Assembly: GCF_003286085.1 (NCBI RefSeq)
Contig: NW_020825288.1
Coordinates: 28,024,001 to 28,088,000 of the forward strand
DNA: 64,000 nt
Reading direction: 5' to 3'
Origin: Drosophila persimilis
Lineage: Eukaryota; Arthropoda; Insecta; Diptera; Drosophilidae
Below, piece after piece: positions 40,059 through 50,346 of the stretch. The position numbers and the translations under genes are program-made. Below the pieces are notes generated by a model, which worked only from the letters and a program-made list of their open reading frames with translations, searched no databases and was not told where the DNA came from. The stretch's first letter is position 1. Each line of letters begins with the position of its first letter.

Positions 40059-40730
40059 CACTCCCCGACACTTGAATACGACATACTAAAATGTACACTT
40101 TAGGCACCAATATTTCCGGCACAAGCCAAAGAAAACGGTGAATTTGAATTTTCCTCAAATCTCTATTCAATTTAGCATAAATTAAAAAAAAAATAATAGC
40201 CATATTCATCAAAGTAGATTGAGAAAAAAAAATTTAATTGACATAACTCAAATTTCCGCTCCCAAAAAATGCGACACTTGAATACGACATTCGCATTGAA
40301 AAATTTTTTATTTTGGATGTGGTCGCGACCGGACATTGAATAAATTCTCAAAAATCAATTAGGGTGTCCTTATTGCGAGAAAAAAATGTGGGTTATGGTA
40401 AGTCCTTTTCAAAGGACGAAAGCTCCACAATAAAAGCCTCGAAGGAAGTAGGTCCATCAATAATGAAAATAAGTGATGAAATTGGTAAAACTAGGTGTGT
40501 TCTGAGTGATTTCATAAAGAACGGGTCAAATTATGGCAAAAACATAAAAAACCGAACCAAGATTGCTACTTCCGAGACCTCCATAAGATCTCATCTGCGA
40601 GCCGCATCTAAAAAACACGACTAAAACTCGATTTAAAAATCGAAAACTGTACTTTTAGCTAGTGCTAAAATAATAAAATATGTTTTTTCGAAGACTCCAC
40701 ACCATAAGGGACTGTAATTAATAAAAAACC
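40059..40730 (+). repeat. Left arm (long inverted repeat) of the fold-back transposon
   Basis: This arm is the mirror copy of 41041-41714. It contains a terminal site at 40066-40084 and a second internal copy of the same 19-bp word (CGACACTTGAATACGACAT) at 40272-40290, about 206 bp inward. Two direct copies within each inverted repeat is the IR/DR arrangement of transposase-binding sites known in several Tc1-family elements. The transposase N-terminal fragment follows at 40364-40624. The arm ends near CCTCAG at 40730, where mirror similarity stops. Confidence 0.9.
40364..40624 (+). pseudogene. Tc3-like transposase N-terminal fragment (left copy)
   Basis: An 86-residue open frame resembles the N-terminal helix-turn-helix DNA-binding region of Tc1/Tc3-type transposases. 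The pattern K-I-S-x-x-I-x-K-T-R-x-V-L-x-D-F-I-K-N, followed shortly by N-Y-G and a basic IKNRTK segment, recalls the region where Tc3-type enzymes bind their inverted repeats. The frame opens with GTG, has no in-frame upstream ATG back to a TGA at 40337, and its first internal Met is at about residue 33, so it is unlikely to be translated efficiently. It ends at a TAA after SKKHD with no catalytic DDE/D domain. It is a broken remnant kept as part of the inverted arm. Family assignment is by pattern only. Confidence 0.7.
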
Positions 40731-41040
40731 TCAGCCAACGGACGAAAACTTAGAATGCTCCCGTACTTTTGCATATTCATATGGCGTGGAGTAGAGACTG
40801 TCGCTATATAGCATTTTCAAAGGGACAAAAATTTTAATTTGAAGGGTCATAAGGGTTTCTTTTTTATATTTATAAGGACTCAAGGAAGTAAAGGAAGTGA
40901 GGAGTAAAGAGGAATTACAATTGGATAGTTTTCACAGCAGTGTGAGCGCTATTATTCTGTGGTGAGCAAGATCCTAAAACGGCGTGGACCAGTTGATTTT
41001 TCATTAAGTCGAGTTTATCAAATATGCAACAAAGTTGAGG
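40731..41040. other. Unique loop of the fold-back transposon
   Basis: About 310 bp between the mirrored arms with no partner in the other half. It contains GCGTGGAGTAGAGACTGTCG near 40783-40802 and a stretch on the + strand from about 40935 that stays open into the right arm, but without a start codon. It may be the surviving central part of one parental element (the region after the N-terminal transposase segment) or captured host DNA. I see no recognisable catalytic motif. Confidence 0.6.
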
Positions 41041-41714
41041 GGTTTTTTTTATTAATTACAGTCCCTTATGGTGTGGAGTCTTCGAAAAAACATGTTTTAT
41101 TATTTTAGCACTAGCTAAAAGTACAGTTTTCGATTTTTAAATCGAGTTTTAGTCGTGTTTTTTAGATGCGGCTCGCAGATGAGATCTTATGGAGGTCTCG
41201 GAAGTAGCAATCTTGGTTCGGTTTTTTATGTTTTTGCCATAATTTGACCCGTTCTTTATGAAATCACTCAGAACACACCTAGTTTTACCAATTTCATCAC
41301 TTATTTTCATTATTGATGGACCTACTTCCTTCGAGGCTTTTATTGTGGAGCTTTCGTCCTTTGAAAAGGACTTACCATAACCCACATTTTTTTCTCGCAA
41401 TAAGGACACCCTAATTGATTTTTGAGAATTTATTCAATGTCCGGTCGCGACCACATCCAAAATAAAAAATTTTTCAATGCGAATGTCGTATTCAAGTGTC
41501 GCATTTTTTGGGAGCGGAAATTTGAGTTATGTCAATTAAATTTTTTTTTCTCAATCTACTTTGATGAATATGGCTATTATTTTTTTTTTAATTTATGATA
41601 AATTGAATAGAGATTTGAGGAAAATTCAAATTCACCGTTTTCTATGGCTTGTGCCGGAAATATTGTTGCCTAAAGTGTACATTTTAGTATGTCGTATTCA
41701 AGTGTCGGGGAGTG
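41041..41714 (-). repeat. Right arm (long inverted repeat) of the fold-back transposon
   Basis: Reverse-complement copy of 40059-40730. The terminal and internal 19-bp binding-site words appear in inverse orientation as ATGTCGTATTCAAGTGTCG at 41689-41707 and 41483-41501. The inner boundary differs from the left arm by two extra T residues in the T-run at 41043-41050. Confidence 0.9.
41149..41409 (-). pseudogene. Tc3-like transposase N-terminal fragment (right copy)
   Basis: The protein encoded here is identical over all 86 residues to the one at 40364-40624 and reads from the opposite strand. It has the same GTG opening, the same stop, the same absence of a catalytic domain, and the same mirror position in its arm. 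Perfect identity of a non-functional frame points to recent origin or gene conversion between arms rather than selection for the protein. Confidence 0.7.
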
Positions 41715-41716
41715 TA

Positions 41717-44700
41717 TCTAAAGCAAATGTGTCTATACGCTGAAAAGATACTTTTCAAATGGTTCTAGAACTTAAATCTCAAGTAATTATTTTATCTAGA
41801 TACACATAAACTACAATAAAATACATGTTATATATCTTTGTCTAAAGATCCTTCTCAAATGTTTCAAGTGGCGTTTGGAGGATTTAGATATTAAATTACT
41901 TAAAGAAAAGATACTTTTAGCATAGCAAATTATGCTGAATCATTAGTATTACTTTAAGATGGAAGCTAAGCTGTTTTGTATATTTACCCAGAGATTAAAG
42001 ATAAAACCAAAGGAGAAAAAAGCACAGGAAAAAGGAAGAAGGAAGGTGTGGCGCAGCCGCCCTTCCATTAGCATATCGTAATCGTTTTGCCCGGCCACTA
42101 AATCATGCGAATTTCCCCCCTGCTTCCCTTTGTCCCACTTGCCACTAGAGTATTCAAATTTCGTTGGAAATATGCGGCATGCTGCTGGATGATATCTAGA
42201 TGATGATTCTGTTCCATTTAGTTGCATGCTGCAACATTGCAGACGATGCATAAATTTGCAGCCATTTATAGCCCTTGGGGGTGCTTGGGGGCGGGGAGGG
42301 GGCGGGCACTGCTGCAGCGGTGTGTTTTAATGATTTACCAATGATTTTTATTAATAAATGAAAGCCATGTACAACAATAAAATATCCACCACTATGCATA
42401 TTTTCCACTTTTCGAAAGATAAACCCCGACCATCGAATGGCAAATCAAAAATGCATTCAAATGGAACAGAACGGGCACAGAACGGAGGGTTACGCCTCTT
42501 TCAATATGGAATTTCATATAAAATATGCAATTTTTTGACAAAAAAAATACTTTAGAATAGGGAGAGGGAGGGGAAGGGAGGGGGAGTCAATTTAAACATA
42601 TTCTGAAATTTCCATGCAATAAAATGCAGGAAATACACTATAGAAAATCAAGAGTAACTTTGACTTTGAGTGGTGCAAGGACATCATTAGGAAGGTGCTT
42701 CAGGAAGAGCCAGAAAGTGAAGCCATATTGGTGGATGGATGGAGTGAGTTGCCTGATAAGAAAGGTGCCTCAAAAGGGTATTTGGAGTGGGCGAAATAGA
42801 GATGGAATTAGGTGGAAACTATATGCCTTGGAAGAACGTTATTGGAAGGGACTTTAGAGACTTTTTTGCAACTGAAAATATCTTAAAAAAATCCATAGAG
42901 GAATGACAAGAATAGAAGAGAAAGGCGCCTGAAATAACACATTGATTGAGGCCCCAAATTATTTGTGGAATAGCCCCAGAAATCGCCCTTTTCCCCTGCA
43001 CTGGCCACACTCAATTGGAAAAGCATTACCCCGACCCCCCTGAAGCCTCCCCTTTCAGAATTCCCCTTTGATTTCCCCTTGATTCCCTTTTGATGAAGTA
43101 ATTCAATGTTGAAATTCAATACGATGCGAGGCGTCTATGCAAATCCATAATCCACTCGATCGATACACAAAACCGGCGGAAAAGGGCATCCATTCGAGTC
43201 CTGTGCAAAATATAATCCTTGTCGTAAACAATCTCCATACCACGATTATTGTTAACCCAAAAACGGCCAAAACAAAAATCCATAAAAATATTAATAGCAT
43301 AAAAATCTAGAAAAAAAACGCAACACAACGCGCTACATGCAACATGCGGTGGTACACAATATTGGCGTATGTTTTGGAGCAGCAATAAAAAGAAAGGGGG
43401 AATGTATACATTTTTTTATATATATAGTGGATCCCTCGGATACTTTTTTGGGCGGGGGGAGGTGTGTTTTTTTTATGGCCAATTGTTTCGTTGATTCCCA
43501 CCCGCATTCGGTTCTGTTTTTTTTTTTTGGTGTTGTTTGCGTTAAATAAATTGCACTGTGAAAAGTGCAGGGAAATAGTTAAGTGATTGATTTAGTGCTG
43601 CCTGGTGGCACAGCCCCTCCCCTAGCCACCCCCGCGTCCCTTCCTGGAGGGGCGCAAACGAAAATTGATTTCAAATTGAGAAATTGGTTGGCGGTTGGCT
43701 GGCGGTTGGGCTCTCAACATGAATTGGGGCAATCCCCATGAATGAATTAAGCGGGAAATTTATTAACAATGATCGGGGGGAGGAATCTCCCTCCCACTCA
43801 CCCCCTACCCCTCCCCCTCACTCTCTCTTTGGCTTTGACCTGCAAAAATGAAAATGATTAGAGAAGAGACTGAGGTGGACGCGGGCAGGGGGGAGGGGTG
43901 GTATTTTGGTTGATTGGAAATTTGCATTTTCTGGCTAAATTTTTGGCCAAAAATAGTAGTAGATTGCCCCACACATATCTATGGCCGAGAGGGGGGCTGG
44001 GGGGAAATGTCTCTCTGGTGTTTACCCAAAAAAAGTTTGGGCATAAATTCAGAGGAGTCTCTGGCTATTTCCAGTGGAGTCTTTAAGCCATTTTCTAAGC
44101 TTGGAAAAGTTTTTGGTTTGCATAGAACTTGTCTCGGTTTCGGTTTCGCCTTAAATACTTGATGACTTTCCCTAGGCCGCACTGCCACGCTCCATGGATC
44201 CGCGGAGCTGCGTGGCACTTGAGCCGCAAAGCGGCCATTAGGCGACTGATGCAGACAGATGCCACAGCGACATGCAACAGGGGGATGGAGCGCGTGGTAC
44301 AGGGAAAAGGCTGTGCCAGGGAGTAACGGCATGAAAACTATCTTGCCACTCAGTCGAGAGAGAGAGAGAGAGAGAGGGGCAGGGGCATCATCCACTTGAG
44401 CTATGCCAGAAGCTGTAGGTGCAGCAGCCACCGGGGGGGAAGAGATGGAAAGCGAATGGTAATGGTAATGGAGATGAGCCGAGAGGAGTTGCAAGATGAA
44501 GATGAAGCGCAGAGAGAGAGAGAGAGTGTTGCATGATAAAGTGGCCTGCCCCCTGGCTGGTCCTGCAAATGAAAATCTAGAAAAAGTGACAGAAATAAAG
44601 ACAAAGAACATGGCAATTGTTGCCACTTTCTTGTTTCTTTTCTTTTTATTACCAACAACATTTTGCAATTAGCCAAAAGCTTGTCCTGCGGATAACCTGG

Positions 44701-44999
44701 GGAGCAATCGGGCGTATCCTGTGGCCACACGTAGAGCCCCCGTAAATTCCTAGATGCCGTCTCGCCATTTTTAATCACACGAAAATTGCGCTAAATCATT
44801 TTCTAATTGCCTCCTGTGGCATAAACAGTGACTCTCTAATGAGTTTGCGACGCCCAGACACCCCGAAAGCTGTCGAGGCACACGTATCTGTATCTTTTAT
44901 GTGTATCTTTAACGGCACATGTGTCAATAAGAGGAAGGAAGCGACTGCCTGTGTGTGTGTGGCAAGTATCTTAAGAAGGCAAGTATCTGAAATATAAGT
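41717..44999. other. Non-coding region right of the transposon
   Basis: GA tracts at 44356-44377 and 44510-44526. The 229-codon minus frame 43979-44668 crosses both GA tracts, which it reads as Ser-Leu repeats, and has no known domain. Confidence 0.6.
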
Positions 45000-45965
45000 A
45001 TCTCAAGAAGAAATATCTTAATGGGGTATAATGACAGCAGGACGAGGCTCGTCTCGTTTGAGGAATTAAATGGGAATTTTTATTGAATTTTTTGCTAAAA
45101 TTGAGAGCGAGAATTCTCTGCCTTGCATTTCATGAGATTTGGGGAAAATTGTGGCCGGCAGAAGTATTTGAGAAAGTGAGTGAAGGAGAAATATCGTAGT
45201 CTGTGGAAAAAGCATCTGAAGAGAGGATAGATGAAGAAGTATCTAAGCAAATATCTGAAGGAGGAGTATCTAAAGAACTGGCAAAAGGAGAAGTATATAA
45301 ACAAGTAGCAGAAGAGGAAGTATCTAGAGAACTAGCAGAAGAAGAAGTATCTAAATAAATAGAAAAAATAGAATAAGAAGTATCTAAAGAGCTAGCAGAA
45401 GAAGTATCTAAAGAACTAGCAAAATAAGATATATCTAAACAAATATCTAAAGAATTAGTATCTAAAGAACTTGCAGAATAAGATGTATCTAGAGAACGAG
45501 CAGAAGAAGATGTATGTAACGAAATTTCTGAAGGAAAAGTATCTAAAGGACTAGCAGAAGAAGAAATATCTAAGGAACTAACAGAAGAAGAAGTATCTAA
45601 AGAAATAACTGAAGGAGAAGTATCCACAGAACTGGCAGAAGAAGAAGTATCTGAACAACTAGCAGAATAAGATGTATTTAGAGAACTAACAGGAGACGAT
45701 GTATCTAAACAAATTTCTGAAGGCGAAGTATCTAAAGCAATAGCAGAAGAGGAAGTATCTAAGCAAATATCTGAAATACTACTTGTATCTAAAGAACTAG
45801 CAGAGGAAGCGGTATTCAAAACAAGTATCTGTAGGGGAAGTATCTGAATTGCTAGCAGAAGAGGAACTATGGAAAGAGGGAGTATCTGAAAATAAGCATC
45901 AGAAGAAAAAGTATCTAGAAGAGTAGTGCATATCTAAAGAAGAAGTATCTACAAACTTAACAGAA
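45000..45965. repeat. 27-bp minisatellite (AAGTATCTAAAGAACTAGCA)
   Basis: At least 20 degenerate copies of a 27-bp unit, best seen from 45130 to 45820, of the form AAGTATCTAAAGAACTAGCA followed by GAAGAAG. Degenerate edges extend to about 45000 and 45960. On the minus strand a 229-codon frame (45130-45819) reads as nine-residue repeats of the type L-D-T-S-S-S-A-S-S. On the plus strand a frame reading V-S-K-E-L-A-E-E-E is interrupted by stops. No splice sites or flanking domains support a gene. Confidence 0.88.
45130..45819 (-). other. Open frame of nine-residue LDTSSSASS repeats (doubtful gene)
   Basis: This 229-codon frame lies wholly in the 27-bp minisatellite. It starts at an ATG, lacks a clear signal peptide or any known domain, and is almost entirely Ser, Thr, Asp, Leu and Ala with Cys at some repeat ends. 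The uninterrupted frame is explained by the repeat length being divisible by three and by the absence of stops in the founding unit. Two units depart from the nine-residue length, which still keeps frame. It could be a low-complexity secreted or mucin-like protein, but nothing around it supports that. Confidence 0.12.
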
Positions 45966-47575
45966 ATAATTATCTGAAGAGTCTGTGGGGGAAGGAAAAG
46001 GAGTTCCCAGGGAAGTTCCTTGAGAAGCTGTCCTCTTCTTCGGCCTAGAGTATCACCTCTTCGACCTCTGGGCCTGCCTTTCAAGCGCTCTCCAAGAGTC
46101 ATGTTTGCATATTGTGTGTATGCCCAGGGGCAGCAGCAACAGAAGCAGCAACAGCAACAGCAGACTGTGTGCTAATTATGCTCAAAATTTTGTGGATTTC
46201 ATGCTCCACCACACCCCACAAGCTAATCCTTACGGTTGTCGGCCTGGACTCTCTGGTGGGTGCCCAACCAAAGTGTCCTGCAGGACAGCCATTGTGGGAC
46301 TTTTGGGGGCGCATAATATTGCCAGGAGATGTGAACGCTTGAATGGGTCATTAGCTTCCAATTAGTTATTGTTAATTTGTCGTTTTCCACAAGGGGAGGG
46401 GGGGTGTGGCATGCAGATCCTTGTGGTGGCAAGTGTTGAATCTCGAGAGAGGGCGAGAGAGGGGGGGTGTGTGCTTATGGGGATAGAATATTAATTATGG
46501 TTTGATGGCATGTGATGGTACGTTCTCTCCCCTTGTGTCCTGGCTCCACGCTCATCCATTGACCAGTTTCATAATTGCTTTCCTTATGAATTTTGATTGT
46601 GTTTTGAGGGAAAGACAGAGGGAAATGAATGATGTGGCAGAGGGAAATGAATGCTTTTCTGGGAGTGGAGAAAGCAGAGAGTAATGAATGATTTTCTGCA
46701 AGAAGAAAGCAATAAATGAACGCGATTTTGATCCAGAAATTATCACAGTTATTAATTAAACGGAACTTGTACGAAAAAAGATGCAAAGAGTGATGAAAAA
46801 GTCTTCGATCTATAGATAGAACCCTCCATCGATGACTTTGTGGGGGCAAACATGTCTGAAACTCTGGCCACACCCAACGTTCTTCCCCCATTTCTATGCC
46901 GCAGCGTGTTGCATGCCCCTGCCACCCCCCGTTCATTGCCTTTTCCGCCTAAATTGGCACACGTTCGGAGTGTGGTGGACAACCCTTCCTTTGGGGCGAA
47001 CAAGAGCGACGGCGACATGGTAGATGTTTTGTTTATTTTTGTATCCACGCGCTCGTGGCAAGTGCAGCGCGTAAATGTGGCATCGCATCGACGTCGGGCA
47101 GCAGCAGGGCACGTATTGCCGCAACCTGGAGCCAAGTGGAGGAGGCAAGGGCCAAAAGGGTTGCAACAGCATCATCATAGCGGAGGAAACTGCATAAATA
47201 ACAGCACGAGGAGAGGGGCAGGGGGAGGGGGAGGGGGAGGGGAGTACCACAAAAGAACGACAAAGTTGCCGCTGCGGTGGCGGCAGGGACTTTCCTCTGA
47301 CGCTGACGCTGATGTTGATGTTGATTGTGTGGCAGGGGCAGCATCCATGATCTCCGGCACTAAACGACCCTTGCAGCACTCGTGATTGGGATACAGTTTG
47401 TGGCATGATTGATGTGCATGCGGTGCGGTTTCAATCAAAATATGAAACTGATTTTAGAATAAATATGTATGTTGCATGTTTATTCCCCCCCCGCCCACGA
47501 GGAGAACTGTTTTAGAAAACACAACAAGTTTTCCCTTTGTTTGCCGCGTGACTTTTGCTTGTGTTTTCCTCAACT
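45966..47575. other. Non-coding region
   Basis: Includes GCAGCAACAGCAACAG at about 46146-46165 and GGGGGA repeats at 47213-47244. A 181-codon plus frame (46840-47385) and a 157-codon minus frame overlap and neither resembles a known protein. Confidence 0.55.
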
Positions 47576-47678
47576 TTTCTCGACTTTTTCTCTGTTGAAA
47601 AATTGCATTTTTCTCGACTTTTTCTCTGTTGAAAAATTGCATTTTTCTCGACTTTTTCTCTGTTGAAAAATTGCATTT
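47576..47678. repeat. 34-bp tandem triplication
   Basis: Three nearly exact copies of TTCTCGACTTTTTCTCTGTT followed by GAAAAATTGCATTT, with the CGAC landmark at 47581, 47615 and 47649 (period 34). A partial, more diverged fourth unit precedes them (CTCAACTTT at about 47568). High identity suggests a recent expansion. Confidence 0.92.
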
Positions 47679-48085
47679 TAATTAAAAAACAGCTCAAGTG
47701 CACTTAAGTGTTGTGCTGCCGCTGTGTTCTCCCATAGCCACGTCAGCAATCGGACAGGGAAATGCTGGAAAAAAACAAGCCCCGACTGCAAGTGCAACGT
47801 GCAACACCCACACACACACAGAGAGACCATGCAACAGTGACAGCGCTGGCAACAAAGCAAACAACAAGAAACAACAGCAAAGGCAAAAGCAAAAGCAAAA
47901 GCAAAAGCAATGACTGGACGGGCAAACGCCCAACAACAATTAAGACAACAATACTCGAACAAGAGAGTCCTCCGAAGAGCCGAAGTGTAAGCAAAAGAGC
48001 AACAAAACGGGGGAAAATAATATAAAATATTCACCAAATTGGAGGCGAGAACGATTGTTGAATGCACTTTTTACGGGAAGAAAGA
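47679..48085. other. Non-coding region with CAAAAG repeat
   Basis: Five CAAAAG hexamers at 47884-47910 within CAA-rich sequence. The composition resembles a leader, but no start or coding exon follows. Confidence 0.5.
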
Positions 48086-48425
48086 GAGGGACGATGGAAA
48101 GGGGATGGAAAGGGGATTGACTAGGGATTAAATGTAGATTGATGGGGAATCCCATGTGTTTTGATTCGGAATATCATGTGAATTGAATGTAGATTGCAAT
48201 TTGCATTGCCTGAATTAAATGTGGATTGCATGTGGTTTGTATAAAGAGGATTGTGGATTGGGAGGGACGATGGGAAGTGGATCGTAAGGGGATTGACTAG
48301 GGATTAAATGTAGACTGATGGAGAATTGGGTCTGAATATCATGTAGATTGAATGTAGATTACAATTTGCATCGTTTTTATTAAAAGTGGATTGCATGTGG
48401 CTTGCAAAAAGATGATTGTGGATTG
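48086..48425. repeat. Tandem duplication, about 175 and 165 bp
   Basis: Copy one (48086-48260) and copy two (48261-48425) both run from GAGGGACGATGG through GGGGATTGACTAGGGATTAA and GAATGTAGATT to GATTGTGGATTG. They differ by substitutions and small gaps. Confidence 0.85.
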
Positions 48426-48785
48426 TATGTCGATTAAATGTTAAATGTTGGTGGTATAATGATCAGCACATGTCAATTCATTGTGGATCGTATGTGGATT
48501 GTATGTGGATTGTATGTAGATTACTTGTGGATTACTTGTGGATTATATGTGGATCGTATTTATTTTGTTCCATGAAGTGTATAACGATTGTGTAAATTGT
48601 ATGGGCTTTCAATTCAAATGAAATGTGGATTGTATGTTGTTTAAATGTGGATTTTGCGGTAGTTGAATTTAAGAAGCATCTGGCTTGTGTGTGGAGTACA
48701 TATGGGGAGTGCATGGGGAATGCCTGAGGATTAAGTAGTGATTAAATGTGGATTTTGTGTATATTAAATCTGGATTAAATGTAGG
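48415..48785. repeat. GTGGATTGTAT degenerate satellite
   Basis: Continues from the neighbouring duplication as irregular copies of TGTGGATTGTATG, TGTAGATTACTTG and TTAAATGTGGATT with a spacing of about 12-13 bp, clearest at 48481-48555. The neighbouring duplication contains the same words, so both probably expanded from one seed. Confidence 0.75.
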
Positions 48786-50321
48786 GGTCTCCCAACCAAA
48801 TGCCACTCTCTGCCCTCCACGCCCCCTAATCTCCCCCAAGACTCTTTTCCTATAAAAAAAAACATACCCCATCCCATAGCCAATGGACTCGTGCTACCCT
48901 TGAGAGTGTCTCCAAGAAGTTGCATGGCAAATAAGCAACGAAATTTATATCATTTTGCGCCGATTTACGCAAGGAGCCAAGAATGGGAAGCCTCTCCCGC
49001 TTGACTTACGCTTGCCGGCAGAGATTGCTGGGCCGTGTATCTGTGCGATACATTTATGAGAAGATGAGCAAAGGAGATGCAATGCGCTTCCTTTGCGGCA
49101 CTTGCAACCTGCAGCTCCGATAAGCTGCTTCTGTGTGTGTGCGATGACTGCAGGAAACAGGATATGACATATTTTATAATGCGTAACAGATGCGCGCAAC
49201 ATTTCGGGGCATCATTCCACTCCTTCTCCTCCTGCCTTGGATGTAACAATTTAATTTCGTTTTTATCCTCATAAAGTCGAGTGCCTTTCCTGCCTGCAGG
49301 CTGCCTTTGACGTAATTATGAAAATATTCCAAAGGAATTGGTAAAAAAGCTTCTCCAGAAAAAACCCCAAAAAGGTGGCCACAAAAAATGGTCTTAAAAT
49401 GGAATTTGAATTGCAAAATGTGAAATAATCACCTGATCGGGAGAGGGAGGAGGGATGTAGGGGGGGTACGCCGTGGCATAATAATAACAAAATTGTTAAT
49501 TGAATGCAAATGCGAGAGCAGACAGCTTAATTAATTAATTATTCAACAGCTAAAAGTACGAGTACATCTTGAAGCGGAATTATTCGCACCTTTATTGGAA
49601 AAAATTAAATTGAAAAATTAGCACAAAAAATGGATTGAATTTTAAATCAAAAAAACCTGAAAAGAATTAGATTTGTAGCTTTTTTTTAGTCTAATCACTG
49701 AAGTGCTTTATTAATTAATTAATTTGCTGTTTTAAGGGTACAAATCATAGAATTTGGCGACTTTTAAAGACTAATAAAAATTAAAAAATATTGGAAAACT
49801 TGTATAAATTTTATTGATTATAAATTTCAATGTTTATATCTAAGAGATGGCAGAAAATCACGCCAATGGGTTCATTAGTTTAGTGGGAAAGCAGAAAACA
49901 AGTGTCGTTGGGCTCTTTGAACACCTGGCCTGCGGCAAGAGCCGTGGGATTTGGGAGACCTGCGTTTTTGGTAATGCCTAGCCATCGTTATGTGTATAGG
50001 AACCGAGAACAGTGTAAATTTGAGTTCGTTTAAATCAAAATTGTATTTAAATCTGTGCCCCATTCATGTGGAACTTTGACCCAAACTCTGAATGGGATAT
50101 GGAGTGAAAAATCCCCGAAAACTAAGAGAAGGGCAGTGGAATGTAGAGAATTGCCTCCACCCCGCCCCGCCCCTCGTGGCAGATGACAAACACGTAAGCC
50201 GCCACGCGTAAGCGAAAACTTTCCACCACCCACCACCACCCACACACCCCTGGCCACTCTTCTAGAGACTTTTTGGTTTTTTTTTTTTATAAATGCATAA
50301 AAGTGTAACTGGAGTACGTGG

Positions 50322-50346
50322 CGAGAGAGAGAGAGAGAGAGAGAGG
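50322..50346. repeat. GA microsatellite
   Basis: Twelve GA units. GA runs can bind GAGA factor in Drosophila, but no promoter is evident here. Confidence 0.95.

Larger units (their letters stand above)
40059..41714. mobile_element. Fold-back (palindromic) Tc1/mariner-type transposon
   Basis: A 1,656-bp element is bounded by perfect terminal inverted repeats starting CACTCCCCGACACTTGAATA and ending with its reverse complement, with TA on each side (40057-40058 and 41715-41716), the insertion signature of Tc1/mariner elements. The two halves are mirror images: every matched point I checked sums to 81,773 (ends 40059/41714, reading frames 40364/41409 and 40624/41149). The arms are about 672 bp each, separated by a unique loop of about 310 bp. 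Only small differences were seen between arms, namely a poly-T length change near the loop and one substitution near 40680, implying a young or gene-converted element. It carries only N-terminal transposase fragments, so it cannot move on its own and would need a related enzyme in trans. The mirror structure could come from aberrant transposition or replication of two head-to-head copies. Such elements are known as fold-back or palindromic derivatives. Confidence 0.93.

Noticed and set aside
40364..40624. Functional transposase gene
   Set aside because: Starts only at GTG, has no in-frame ATG near the beginning and stops after the DNA-binding region with no catalytic domain.
43979..44668. 229-codon minus-strand open frame
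   Set aside because: Two GA tracts supply Ser-Leu repeats and keep it open; no domain, no splice context.
46840..47385. 181-codon plus-strand open frame
   Set aside because: Includes GGGGGA repeats read as poly-Gly, and an equally long minus frame covers the same bases; no similarity recognised.
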